Of a DNA stretch of 64,000 nt, positions 19,312 through 28,958 are shown in pieces (position 1 is the stretch's first letter; each line of letters starts with the position of its first letter). Location of the stretch: contig JAGLBD010000001.1 of NCBI GenBank assembly GCA_018260425.1, forward strand, positions 124,001-188,000, read 5' to 3'. This stretch comes from Pseudogulbenkiania sp. Its GTDB lineage: Bacteria > Pseudomonadota > Gammaproteobacteria > Burkholderiales > Chromobacteriaceae. Under the pieces are notes generated by a model. It did no database searches. It saw only the letters and a list, made by a program, of their open reading frames with translations, and was not told the DNA's origin. A program made the position numbers and the translations under genes.

Positions 19312-20178
19312 ATGGCAGTCGGCAAAGAGATTCTCACCAAGATCCGAAGCGTGCAAAACACGCAGAAGATCACCAAAGCAATGCAGATGGTGTCGACCTC
19401 GAAAATGCGCAAGACGCAAGAGCGTATGCGCACTGCCCGTCCTTACGCCGAGAAGGTGCGCACAGTTATGGCGCACCTGGCTCAGGCCAATACGGATGTC
19501 GAACACCCGATGCTGCAGCAGCGTGACACCATCAAGCGTGCCGGCATTATCGTCATCACCTCGGACAAGGGTTTGTGCGGCGGCCTCAACGCCAATACGC
19601 TCAAACGCTTTTTCGCCAAGGTGAAAGAGCTGCAAGACAGCGACGTCGAAGTTGACGTGTGCTGCCTGGGCCAGAAAGGCCTCGCAGCGTGCCAGCGCGC
19701 GAAGATGAATGTCGTCGCCAGCGCAACCCAATTGGGCGACGTGCCCAAGATGGAAAAACTGATTGGCCCGCTTACGGTGCTGTTCAGGAAGTACGCCGAG
19801 GGCGAGCTGGACGCTGTTTACATCGTCTACTCGCGCTTCATCAACACGATGAAGCAGGAGCCGGCTCTGGAACAGCTGGTACCGCTGACCCCGGAACACA
19901 TGGTCGTCGAGCACAGCCACTCGTGGGATTACCTCTACGAGCCGGATCCGCTTGCCGTTCTCGAGTTCCTGGTGCGTCGCTACCTGGAATCGGTGGTCTA
20001 TCAATCGTTGGCCGAGAACATGGCCTCCGAGCAGGCAGCCCGTATGGTTGCCATGAAAGCCGCTACCGATAACGCTGGTAATGCCATCAAGCAACTGCGC
20101 CTTGTGTACAACAAGTCGCGGCAGGCGGCAATTACCACCGAGCTGTCCGAAATCGTGGCCGGCGCCGCAGCGGTCTGA
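19312..20178 (+). CDS. atpG: F1Fo ATP synthase subunit gamma
   Basis: Gamma is the rotating central shaft. The 288-residue protein has paired N- and C-terminal helices (VGKEILTKIRSVQNTQKITK; AIKQLRLVYNKSRQAAITTE) enclosing an alpha/beta domain, with the conserved SDKGLCGGLNAN near residue 85. The C-terminus ITTELSEIVAGAAAV matches the gamma signature. Confidence 0.98.
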   Translation: MAVGKEILTKIRSVQNTQKITKAMQMVSTSKMRKTQERMRTARPYAEKVRTVMAHLAQANTDVEHPMLQQRDTIKRAGIIVITSDKGLCGGLNANTLKRFFAKVKELQDSDVEVDVCCLGQKGLAACQRAKMNVVASATQLGDVPKMEKLIGPLTVLFRKYAEGELDAVYIVYSRFINTMKQEPALEQLVPLTPEHMVVEHSHSWDYLYEPDPLAVLEFLVRRYLESVVYQSLAENMASEQAARMVAMKAATDNAGNAIKQLRLVYNKSRQAAITTELSEIVAGAAAV

Positions 20179-20212
20179 CCGTGTGCAGCCTGTAAAAGTT
20201 TATTGAGTTTAG

Positions 20213-21616
<1,404 letters not shown>

Positions 21617-21631
21617 TTTAGGAGAGGGCTC

Positions 21632-22054
21632 ATGGCCAAGATGCATGTGGAAGTGGTTAGCTCCGAGGAACTCATCTACTCCGGAGAGGCTGAATTCCTG
21701 GTCGCTCCGGCCCAGGAAGGTGAGATCGGTGTGTATCCGCGACACGTGCCGCTTCTGACCCGTATCAAGCCTGGCGTACTGCGTTTGACAGTGCCGGGTA
21801 GCAAGGAAGAAGTTCTGGTAGCCGTTTCGGGCGGGATGATGGAAGTTCAGCCCTCTCTGGTTACCGTTCTTGCCGATACGGCGATCCGCGGCGAGGACCT
21901 CGACGAGGCCAAGGCCAACGAGGCGAAGCGTGCCGCAGAGGAAGCACTGAAGAAGGCATCGGATGATCTTGAGACCGCCAATGCGCACGCTGCCCTGGCA
22001 GTGGCCATTGCCGAACTCAAGGCGCTCGACTACCTCCGGAAGCGCGTCCACTGA
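21632..22054 (+). CDS. atpC: F1Fo ATP synthase subunit epsilon
   Basis: Epsilon couples gamma to the c-ring and inhibits ATP hydrolysis. The 140-residue protein has an N-terminal beta-sandwich (MHVEVVSSEELIYSGEAEF, GEIGVYPRHVPLLTRIKPG) and a C-terminal two-helix arm (DEAKANEAKRAAEEALKKA), whose up/down switch regulates the enzyme. It is the last gene of the operon, 29 bases before a strong terminator. Confidence 0.98.
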   Translation: MAKMHVEVVSSEELIYSGEAEFLVAPAQEGEIGVYPRHVPLLTRIKPGVLRLTVPGSKEEVLVAVSGGMMEVQPSLVTVLADTAIRGEDLDEAKANEAKRAAEEALKKASDDLETANAHAALAVAIAELKALDYLRKRVH

Positions 22055-22083
22055 TAGTGCAAGACACGAATCGTGTATAGTGC

Positions 22084-22111
22084 AGGCTGCCACGCATGTG
22101 GCAGCCTTTTT
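22084..22111 (+). terminator. Rho-independent terminator of the atp operon
   Basis: AGGCTGCCAC-GCAT-GTGGCAGCCT followed directly by TTTT. It separates atpC from glmU, whose start lies only 28 bases further on. Confidence 0.92.
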
Positions 22112-22138
22112 CATATCCTACTTAAGCCGAATTCAACC

Positions 22139-23503
22139 ATGGAACGTTTGAGTATCGTCATCCTCGCTGCCGGCAAAGGCAAGCGCATGTATTCCGCCCT
22201 ACCCAAAGTGGTGCACCCGATTGGTGGCGAGCCTATGCTCAAACGGGTCATTCGCACTGCCCGTGAATTGAACCCTGCCCGATTGGTCGTGGTCTATGGT
22301 CACGGCGGCGATATCGTGCGTCAGATGATCGATGACAAGGACGTGGCCTGGGCCGAACAGACCGAGCAATTGGGGACCGGGCATGCCCTGAAAATGGCGC
22401 TGTCTGCATTGCCGGAAGACGGCAAGACCCTGGTGTTGTATGGCGATGTGCCGTTGACCCGCGCTTCCAGCCTGCAGACATTGATTGCGGCCGCTGGTGA
22501 CGGCGCTGCGGTGCTGACCGACGTGATGGCCAATCCCACCGGTTACGGCCGTATCGTGCGCAATGCCGCGCAGGGGGTGGTGGCGATCGTCGAAGAGAAA
22601 GATTGTAGTCCGGAGCAACGAAGCCTCCGTGAAATCAATACCGGTATGCTGGTATTGCCCACCGCCCGTCTGGCGGGCTGGCTCGATTCCCTGAAAAACA
22701 GTAATGCCCAAGGCGAATATTATCTGACCGATGTGGTCGAACTGGCGGTACGTGACGGCGTGAGTGTTACCGGTGTCAACGTGGCGCACTCCTGGGAAGC
22801 GGCCGGGGTTAACAACAAGGTGCAGTTGTCCGAACTGGAGCGCATCTTGCAGCTTAATCAGGCACGCGCTTTGCTTGAGTCCGGAGTAGGGCTGGCCGAC
22901 CCGGCACGCATCGACATCCGGGGTGAGTTGGTGTGCGGCCGGGACGTCAGCATTGATATCAATGCGGTATTCGAAGGTCGCGTCGAGTTGGGGGATAATG
23001 TACGGATTGGCCCCAACTGCGTCCTGAAAAACGTCAAAGTGGCGGCGGGTACCGAGATTGCTGCGTTTTCACATCTGGAAGATGCCGAGGTCGGCGAGTC
23101 CTGCAAGTTGGGACCGTATGCCCGTCTGCGTCCTGGCGCCGACTTGGCCGATCACGTGCATATCGGTAACTTTGTCGAGGTGAAGAAGAGCCGTATCGGC
23201 ACCGGTAGCAAGGTGAACCACCTGACCTATATCGGTGACGCTGTTATCGGCAGTAAAGTCAATGTAGGTGCCGGATGCGTTACGGTCAATTACAATGGCG
23301 TAAACAAGTTCCTGACCACGATTGGCGATAACGTCTTTGTGGGCTCCGGCACCATGATGGTGGCTCCGGTGACACTGGAAGACGGCTCGACGATCGGGGC
23401 GGGATCCGTCATCACCCGCACGGCTCCGGCCGGGGAGTTGACGGTCGGACGCGCACGTCAGGTTACCGTACCGGGCTGGAAACGCCCGGAAAAGAACAAG
23501 TGA
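22139..23503 (+). CDS. glmU: Bifunctional GlcNAc-1-P uridylyltransferase / GlcN-1-P acetyltransferase GlmU
   Basis: GlmU acetylates glucosamine 1-phosphate and then makes UDP-GlcNAc, the precursor of peptidoglycan and lipid A. The 454-residue protein has the pyrophosphorylase signature LSIVILAAGKGKRMYSALPK at the N-terminus, GTGHALKMAL, and a C-terminal left-handed beta-helix of hexapeptide repeats (from about residue 250) with YIGDAVIGSKVNVGAG and NYNG. The start is ATG 22139; frames extending further upstream would run into the atp terminator. Its product partner GlmS is encoded next. Confidence 0.98.
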   Translation: MERLSIVILAAGKGKRMYSALPKVVHPIGGEPMLKRVIRTARELNPARLVVVYGHGGDIVRQMIDDKDVAWAEQTEQLGTGHALKMALSALPEDGKTLVLYGDVPLTRASSLQTLIAAAGDGAAVLTDVMANPTGYGRIVRNAAQGVVAIVEEKDCSPEQRSLREINTGMLVLPTARLAGWLDSLKNSNAQGEYYLTDVVELAVRDGVSVTGVNVAHSWEAAGVNNKVQLSELERILQLNQARALLESGVGLADPARIDIRGELVCGRDVSIDINAVFEGRVELGDNVRIGPNCVLKNVKVAAGTEIAAFSHLEDAEVGESCKLGPYARLRPGADLADHVHIGNFVEVKKSRIGTGSKVNHLTYIGDAVIGSKVNVGAGCVTVNYNGVNKFLTTIGDNVFVGSGTMMVAPVTLEDGSTIGAGSVITRTAPAGELTVGRARQVTVPGWKRPEKNK

Positions 23504-23548
23504 TAGGACTGGCAGCCCGTTGAGGCTGCCTCAGACGAGGATAACTCC

Positions 23549-25378
23549 ATGTGTGGAATTGTCGGGGCCATTGCGGCCCGCAATGTGGTGCCGGTTCTGG
23601 TCGAAGGACTGAAACGACTGGAATACCGTGGTTATGACTCTGCCGGTATTGCTGTACTGGCCAATAACGAGATTCGTCGCGTGCGCCGCGTGGGCCGTGT
23701 TGCCGAGATGGAGAATGCGGCAGCGGCCGAACAACTCGAAGGGTTTCTGGGCATTGGCCATACCCGTTGGGCAACCCATGGCGGCGTGACCGAACCGAAC
23801 GCCCACCCGCACGTGTCGCACGGCCAGGTGGCGGTGGTGCATAACGGCATCATCGAGAACCATGAAGAGCAGCGCGAGCGTCTCAAGGGTCTGGGTTATG
23901 TGTTCGAGTCGCAAACCGATACGGAAGTGATTGCCCATCTGGTGCATCACTACTACCAAAGCTTGAAAGACCTGTTTGCGGCGACCCGCGCTGCGGTGCG
24001 CGAGTTGACCGGTGCCTATGCGATCGGTGTGATTGCCATTGATCGTCCCGATGAACTGATCACGGCACGCATGGGCTGTCCGCTACTGATCGGTCTGGGC
24101 GAAGGCGAGAATTTCATTGCCTCCGATGTCTCGGCGATTCTTTCCGCAACGCGTCGCGTCATGTTCCTGGAAGAGGGCGATCTGGCCCACATCACCCGTG
24201 ACTCGGTACGCATCGTCGATCTCAATGATGCGCCGGTGGAGCGCAAGGTGCATGTTTCCGACGTCTCGCTGGCGTCGCTGGAACTTGGCCCGTACAACCA
24301 CTTCATGCAGAAAGAGATCCACGAACAGCCCAAGGCCCTGTCCGACACCATCGAGGCGGTGCTGGAGAACGGTTTTGTGCCGTCCTTGTTTGGCGAGCGG
24401 GCGGATGCGCTGCTGCCGGGTATCGAGGGCATCAAGATTCTGGCCTGCGGCACCAGCTACTACGCCGGTCTGACTGCCCGCTACTGGATCGAGAGCATTG
24501 CCGGCATTCCTTGCGATGTCGAGATTGCCAGCGAATACCGTTACCGCGACGCCTGCGCCGACCCGCGTCATCTGGTGGTGACCATTTCCCAGTCCGGTGA
24601 AACGCTGGATACGATGGAAGCGCTCAAGTACGCCAAACATCTGGGTCATACCGTTGCCCTGTCGATCTGCAACGTTCGCGAGAGCGCGATTCCGCGTGCG
24701 TCGGAACTGGTGTTCTACACCCGTGCCGGCGCCGAGATCGGTGTTGCTTCGACCAAGGCGTTCACGACCCAACTGGTGGCCTTGTTTGCACTGGCCGTGA
24801 CCATGGGCAAAGTGAAAGGCCGTGTGACGGCAGAACACGAGGCCGGCTATCTGGACGCGCTGCGCCATCTGCCGGGCTCGGTACAGCATGCGCTCAACCT
24901 CGAGCCGCAGATCCGTACCTGGGCCGACCAGTTCGCCGCCAAGAGCGATGCCTTGTTCCTCGGTCGTGGCCTGCACTATCCGATCGCACTGGAAGGGGCC
25001 CTGAAGCTCAAGGAAATCTCCTATATCCATGCCGAAGCCTACCCGGCAGGCGAGCTGAAACACGGCCCGCTGGCACTGGTCGATGAAAGCATGCCGGTGG
25101 TGGTGATTGCCCCCAACGACTCGCTGCTTGAAAAAGTGAAGTCGAACATGCAGGAAGTCCGCGCCCGTGGCGGCGAACTGTTCGTCTTTGCCGACCTGGA
25201 CAGCCACTTCACCGAATCGGACGGGGTTCATGTCATTCGTACCCCGCGTCACGCCGGTGTACTGTCGCCGGTGGTGCACGCCATTCCGGTGCAGATTCTC
25301 GCCTACCATGCCGCTCTGGCGCGTGGCACCGACGTCGACAAGCCGCGTAACCTCGCCAAGTCGGTGACTGTCGAGTAA
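23549..25378 (+). CDS. glmS: Glutamine-fructose-6-phosphate aminotransferase GlmS
   Basis: GlmS makes glucosamine 6-phosphate from fructose 6-phosphate and glutamine, the entry to amino-sugar synthesis. The 609-residue protein begins [12 protein letters not shown], with Cys2 becoming the N-terminal nucleophile of the glutaminase domain. [19 protein letters not shown] follows, and two SIS domains ([29 protein letters not shown]) lead to the C-terminal KSVTVE. The end of glmS is the classical attTn7 target region, relevant because an accessory island starts right after it. No glmS ribozyme is seen upstream; the gap to glmU is only 45 bases. Confidence 0.98.
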   Translation: MCGIVGAIAARNVVPVLVEGLKRLEYRGYDSAGIAVLANNEIRRVRRVGRVAEMENAAAAEQLEGFLGIGHTRWATHGGVTEPNAHPHVSHGQVAVVHNGIIENHEEQRERLKGLGYVFESQTDTEVIAHLVHHYYQSLKDLFAATRAAVRELTGAYAIGVIAIDRPDELITARMGCPLLIGLGEGENFIASDVSAILSATRRVMFLEEGDLAHITRDSVRIVDLNDAPVERKVHVSDVSLASLELGPYNHFMQKEIHEQPKALSDTIEAVLENGFVPSLFGERADALLPGIEGIKILACGTSYYAGLTARYWIESIAGIPCDVEIASEYRYRDACADPRHLVVTISQSGETLDTMEALKYAKHLGHTVALSICNVRESAIPRASELVFYTRAGAEIGVASTKAFTTQLVALFALAVTMGKVKGRVTAEHEAGYLDALRHLPGSVQHALNLEPQIRTWADQFAAKSDALFLGRGLHYPIALEGALKLKEISYIHAEAYPAGELKHGPLALVDESMPVVVIAPNDSLLEKVKSNMQEVRARGGELFVFADLDSHFTESDGVHVIRTPRHAGVLSPVVHAIPVQILAYHAALARGTDVDKPRNLAKSVTVE

Positions 25379-25429
25379 GGTGGCAGGAAGCGCCTATGCC
25401 GACTAGCGTTCGTCGGGGTCTGACTAAGA

Positions 25430-25456
25430 GAAGGGGCCATCGGCCCCTTTTTCTTT
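25430..25456 (+). terminator. Rho-independent terminator after glmS
   Basis: AAGGGGCC-ATC-GGCCCCTT followed by TTTCTTT. It marks the end of the conserved block and the left border of the accessory region. Confidence 0.9.
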
Positions 25457-25527
25457 AGTTATGCGGTAGCTAATCCTCAAGAGCCTGCTTTTCGGCCAAA
25501 ACGATCATTGGGTTGGAGAGCTGAATC

Positions 25528-25584
25528 TGGCAGCAATCTGCCACTTAGTCGCTGTTTGAACGTGTGAGCTCGAAAACAGCGACT
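25528..25584. repeat. Two adjacent stem-loops at the left edge of the island
   Basis: TGGCAG-CAAT-CTGCCA (25528-25543) is followed by 11-bp arms AGTCGCTGTTT (25547-25557) and AAACAGCGACT (25574-25584) around a 16-base loop. Neither ends in a T-run. Their position between a housekeeping terminator and a foreign-looking operon suggests a mobile-element scar or intergenic repeat rather than a terminator, but I could not match them to a named element. Confidence 0.55.
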
Positions 25585-25600
25585 GTCTTCCTACCGAAAG

Positions 25601-25618
25601 ATTAGCTGTGCAGCTAAT
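25601..25618. promoter_or_regulatory. Palindromic operator 1 of the AbiE-like operon
   Basis: ATTAGCTG-TG-CAGCTAAT has perfect 8-bp arms. The same 18 bases recur at 25654-25671. The centre-to-centre distance is 53 bp, about five helical turns, so both would face the same side of DNA. Known AbiEi antitoxins bind paired inverted repeats in their own promoter, so this is the likely operator of the downstream regulator (inference). Confidence 0.72.
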
Positions 25619-25647
25619 CATGAACTTTAAGCTAAGTTAGGTGATTG

Positions 25648-25677
25648 CACCATATTAGCTGTGCAGCTAATATGGTG
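25648..25677. promoter_or_regulatory. Palindromic operator 2, overlapping the start codon
   Basis: An extended palindrome with 14-bp perfect arms (CACCATATTAGCTG / CAGCTAATATGGTG) and a 2-base centre. Its inner 18 bases repeat operator 1. The candidate ATG at 25672 lies inside it and ATG 25681 just after, so repressor binding, or an RNA hairpin of the same sequence, would cover the translation start. Confidence 0.75.
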
Positions 25678-26796
25678 TTTATGGATAACGCCAATATTTC
25701 TCTACTACACGATTTCACTCGTTTGCTCCAGAGTACTACCGGCTTCTTCACAGAACATGAAGAGGTAGAGGTGCAATTTGGCGATCATCGCCGAAATGCA
25801 CGGCTGGACGCGTTGGTGGAAACAAAGACTCCGGACGGGGGCTCCTGTGTATTGGCCATCGAGGTGAAGCGCATAGCCTATCCACGAGATGTCCGGATGG
25901 CGATCAGCCACCTGATGGCGTTTCGAGCTACGCTCCCTCACGACACTCGAGTCGAACTGTGCTTGGTCGCGGATACGATCAGTCCAGGTTCGCGCGAGGC
26001 TCTGCGGGAAGCCGGCATCAACTACTACGATCAGAGCGGAACGCTCTATTTTAGACACCGCACCTGGTTAGTTGATATTGAGCGTGCACCGATACGCCCA
26101 GCCCGTAAAAAGGATATCGCGCTGTTTAGCGGGGCACGTGAACAAGTCGTCCATGCCTTGCTCTGCCATTGGTATAAAAGTACTGATGAGGGGTACGTCA
26201 CTGGAGGGGAGCTCTCTCGCCTCTCGCATACATCAACCTTTACCGTGTCTAGCACGATGCAGGCTCTTGAGCAGCTCGACTTCGTCGAATCGAAGGGCAG
26301 CGGCCCTGGTCAGCGCCGCCGCTTGCGTGATCCTGCCGCACTCCTCGATGCATGGGCTGAGGAGTGGACCCGGCGGCGGGAAGTGAAGACCCGCTGGTAC
26401 ACGTATGCTCCCGGCGGGCACATCACCGACCGGGTCATTGAAGGATTCGTCAGACACGCGCGGCAGGAGTGGGCGCTCACTGGGGCCGCTGCAGCCAACG
26501 CCATCGTTCCGCGATTGACCAACGTTGATCGGGTGGAGGTCATCGTTCAGCCAGGCGAGGCGGAGCAGCTAGCATCTGCACTAGGTCTGTCTCACGCGGA
26601 TAAAGGCGCCAACGTAGTCATGATCGAACGGACCGGCGCGTCCTTACTGTTCCTGGACGAGCAGCCTGAACGCCCACACTCCCGCTTCGCCAGCCGATTC
26701 ATACAATATCTGGATCTTCTCAACGGCTACGGTCGCAACAAAGAGCTCGCGGAAGAGTTCCGCAAACATGCTCTCAAAATAGAAAGCAGCCCGTGA
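25672..26796 (+). CDS. AbiEi-like antitoxin/regulator with N-terminal PD-(D/E)xK-like domain
   Basis: A 374-residue protein, larger than ordinary AbiEi antitoxins (about 200-300). Residues 1-130 look like a restriction-endonuclease fold: Asp46 in ARLDALVE, then Glu64-Val-Lys66 in LAIEVKR, the D-x(n)-E-x-K spacing of PD-(D/E)xK enzymes. A winged helix follows (about 160-230; GELSRLSHTSTFTVSSTMQA). The C-terminal domain is AbiEi-like (ALTGAAAANAIVPRL). It probably represses its own operon through the two palindromes and neutralises the nucleotidyltransferase encoded next, with which it overlaps by four bases (GTGA). The start may be ATG 25672 or 25681; no good ribosome site is visible. Nuclease activity is a hypothesis. 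Confidence 0.72.
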   Translation: MVFMDNANISLLHDFTRLLQSTTGFFTEHEEVEVQFGDHRRNARLDALVETKTPDGGSCVLAIEVKRIAYPRDVRMAISHLMAFRATLPHDTRVELCLVADTISPGSREALREAGINYYDQSGTLYFRHRTWLVDIERAPIRPARKKDIALFSGAREQVVHALLCHWYKSTDEGYVTGGELSRLSHTSTFTVSSTMQALEQLDFVESKGSGPGQRRRLRDPAALLDAWAEEWTRRREVKTRWYTYAPGGHITDRVIEGFVRHARQEWALTGAAAANAIVPRLTNVDRVEVIVQPGEAEQLASALGLSHADKGANVVMIERTGASLLFLDEQPERPHSRFASRFIQYLDLLNGYGRNKELAEEFRKHALKIESSP

Positions 26797-27713
26797 ACAT
26801 GAAATACAAGACAGCCGCGGAGTACAACACCGATCACACCAAGGCGTGTGAGATCGCTCTCGTCGCGCTGCTGCGCGCATTTGGCTCTTTGAAGCATGAT
26901 TTGCGGCTGGTGGGTGGGCTGGTGCCGCGCTATTTGACGCCGTCACAGCCACCGGACGTTCCCGAGCATGCCGGTACGACCGACGTCGACGTAGTTCTCA
27001 ACATTACGGTACTCGCCGCGAAAGGCACCTACGACAAGCTGAAGCGACAGTTGAAAGAGGGAGGCTTCGTCCGCTATCAACCCGACCCGGAGGGGCCGGT
27101 GAGTTCTTGGCAATGGGTATACAACGCCGGAGGCACACCAATTGTCGTGGAATTTCTGCAGCACACTGACGATCCGAAACAGAGTTCCTTTCTCGTGGAA
27201 ATTGATGGAGAGGATGTCTCTGCGTGCCAAATCCTGTATGCCGGCATTGCACATGACTGGTTTGACGAGAAGGAAATCGTTGTCGAACTTCCCAATAACG
27301 GCGGGACTGTCAAGGAGACGATTCGCTACGCAGATGCAGTGGCCTTCATCGTGCTAAAGGCGCTCGCCTTCAATACCCGTCACGAACGCAAGGATGCTTC
27401 GGACCTTGTCCATGTGCTGCGTTACTGGGGAGGTAGTGTCGAATCACTCGCCAAATCATTTAGCGAGCGCCTAGCCACTGGAGCCCACAGCGGCGCAATC
27501 GATCGTGCGCTGGCAACACTGGCGGAGAACTTCTGCGACGAGCCAGGTATTCCAGGCTATCGCAAGGATGGGCCATCAGCCGTGGCCAACTTCCACGGAC
27601 TTCAGGATGCCGATGAAGAAATACGGATCCGCGAGCAGCGCGACGTGAGCGGCATGGTGGGCTACTTCCTCCAGCAAGTTGGGCAACTCCGTGGAAATGT
27701 CGCTGCTCAATAA
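26793..27713 (+). CDS. AbiEii-like nucleotidyltransferase toxin
   Basis: A 306-residue protein of the AbiEii/MenA nucleotidyltransferase superfamily. It has the GG motif in LRLVGGLVPRYL (about residues 37-48), the metal-binding D-x-D in TTDVDVVLN (about 62-70), a third acidic residue in IVVEFLQ, and the downstream motif HERKDASDLVHVL (about 197-209). AbiEii enzymes are the toxin half of type IV toxin-antitoxin systems and can give abortive phage infection; related MenT toxins modify tRNA 3' ends. The start GTG overlaps the regulator stop; ATG 26799 is an alternative. Base composition looks more A/T-rich than the flanking housekeeping genes, which suggests transfer. Confidence 0.78.
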   Translation: MNMKYKTAAEYNTDHTKACEIALVALLRAFGSLKHDLRLVGGLVPRYLTPSQPPDVPEHAGTTDVDVVLNITVLAAKGTYDKLKRQLKEGGFVRYQPDPEGPVSSWQWVYNAGGTPIVVEFLQHTDDPKQSSFLVEIDGEDVSACQILYAGIAHDWFDEKEIVVELPNNGGTVKETIRYADAVAFIVLKALAFNTRHERKDASDLVHVLRYWGGSVESLAKSFSERLATGAHSGAIDRALATLAENFCDEPGIPGYRKDGPSAVANFHGLQDADEEIRIREQRDVSGMVGYFLQQVGQLRGNVAAQ

Positions 27714-28013
27714 TGATGAGCATCGTTTCGTTACACCTGCGCTGTCGTGCTGTACGCGATGGCGAAGGTGACTATCGCGGATTGGTGAACAGTCCCCCAT
27801 TGAATCGCCAAAAGTTCGGTAGCCGCGGCTAAACCTGTGATCGCAGCTTAAAAGGCCAATGTGCTGAAGCGAAAGGTCTGCAATGGGTCGGTAGCACCTA
27901 TTCGTCAGAAAGAAAAGCTGTCGCACGCGATCGCCTTTTTCTATTTGAAAAATAAATAAGCGAGCAGGCTTTGTTGCGTAACTAGCTCTACGGACTCATC
28001 GGTTTTCGCTGGT
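27714..28013. other. Non-coding remnant region with insertion-sequence scar
   Basis: No convincing gene in these 300 bases. Stop codons occur in all frames and the base composition shifts to A/T-rich around 27930-27960. GGCTTTGTTGCGTAA at 27967-27981 resembles the terminal sequence of IS5-family elements (the ending I associate with the IS1031/IS427 groups), but no transposase of that family remains. It looks like the decayed right edge of the island. Confidence 0.45.
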
Positions 28014-28106
28014 GTGCGCAAGTCCCTATTCACCGAAGAACAGATCATCGCCATCACTGGACATGAGCGAGGTGTGCCCATCTGTACCTTGGCAGAGCTA
28101 GCTTGA
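28014..28106 (+). pseudogene. Fragment of an IS3-family OrfA transposase
   Basis: Read from GTG 28014 the frame gives VRKSLFTEEQIIAITGHERG, which matches the N-terminus of IS3-family OrfA proteins (typically RKSRFTEEQIIAIL). It stops at a TGA after 30 codons, where an intact OrfA would have about 90 residues and a helix-turn-helix. No OrfB or complete inverted repeats follow, so it is a dead remnant. Confidence 0.72.
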
Positions 28107-28166
28107 GGGAGTGCTATGCTGATTAATTCGGTGAATCGTACTGTCTCAACCCTCAAAGGAATCACC

Positions 28167-28847
28167 ATGACAAGACAGATGGTGGTGGGCATGACTCTGC
28201 TGATGGCGGCCTGGTCGGCGCAGGGCATGGAATTTGCCGTGCACGACCACGCCGTGGTGATGTCCGGTTCGGTCACCGGCATCGAGCTACGAGTGCTGGA
28301 AAGTACGCTGGATAGCCACCCGGACATCACGACTGTCGTGCTGAAGAACTCGACCGGAGGTGATGCGCGTACCGGCTATGCGGTGGGCGAGTTTATCCGT
28401 GAACGCAAACTGAATACCGCACTGTCCGGTTACTGCATCTCCTCGTGCTCACGGATGTTCCTCGGTGGTGTGCAGCGCCAGTATTCCAACGATCAGCCGC
28501 TGGAAAAAACCTTTGTCGGCCTGCATGGCAACTATGCCAATGATGGCACCTTGCAAGCAGGGCGCATGGGCTATCTCAAGGACTGGATCATCAAGTACAG
28601 TGATGGCAAAGCGAATCCCGATCTGGTGGAGCAGTGGGTGCACATCGCCAATCACCACGGTTATGCGGCCTTTTATCATCGCGATGCCACCATACTGCCC
28701 GGTACGCAGAAAGTGCTACTGTGTCAGGGCACAGAAGACCGTAAAAAACGTCAGGAGCAATGCGCCAAGCCAGCAATGGGCGATGCGCTGGCCAACGGCA
28801 TTGTGACGACATGGGACATTTATCCCTTGCAAGCCACTTCCCCATAG
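28167..28847 (+). CDS. Exported ClpP/crotonase-like protein of unknown function
   Basis: A 226-residue protein with a signal peptide (MTRQMVVGMTLLMAAWSAQG) and a compact alpha/beta domain resembling the COG3904 group of periplasmic ClpP-fold proteins. The pattern is VLKNSTGGDARTGYAVGEF, then GYCISSCSRMFLGG, where the serine after CISS would be the nucleophile position, and a histidine in FVGLHGNYAND. Substrate and activity are unknown. ATG 28167 is chosen because AAAGGA lies nine bases upstream and the signal peptide begins there. It sits just right of the transposase scar, so it may belong to the accessory segment. Confidence 0.7.
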   Translation: MTRQMVVGMTLLMAAWSAQGMEFAVHDHAVVMSGSVTGIELRVLESTLDSHPDITTVVLKNSTGGDARTGYAVGEFIRERKLNTALSGYCISSCSRMFLGGVQRQYSNDQPLEKTFVGLHGNYANDGTLQAGRMGYLKDWIIKYSDGKANPDLVEQWVHIANHHGYAAFYHRDATILPGTQKVLLCQGTEDRKKRQEQCAKPAMGDALANGIVTTWDIYPLQATSP

Positions 28848-28958
28848 GCGGGCCAAGACGCGTCACCGGGATGGGCTGGTGTGTCAGGACGGTCCGAGTA
28901 TTTCCTGGCTCATAGAAACTTGCGACACTGGCCATCGTGAACCTAGCGGGAGTCAACC

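Noticed and set aside
25379..25460. Tn7-like insertion end at attTn7
   Set aside because: The location fits, but no TGTGGGCGG-type Tn7 end or repeated 22-bp binding sites are visible, and no tns genes occur.
25645..25671. TTG start at 25645 for the AbiEi-like gene
   Set aside because: The added nine codons merely translate the palindromic operator; no ribosome site precedes it and the downstream ATGs fit better.
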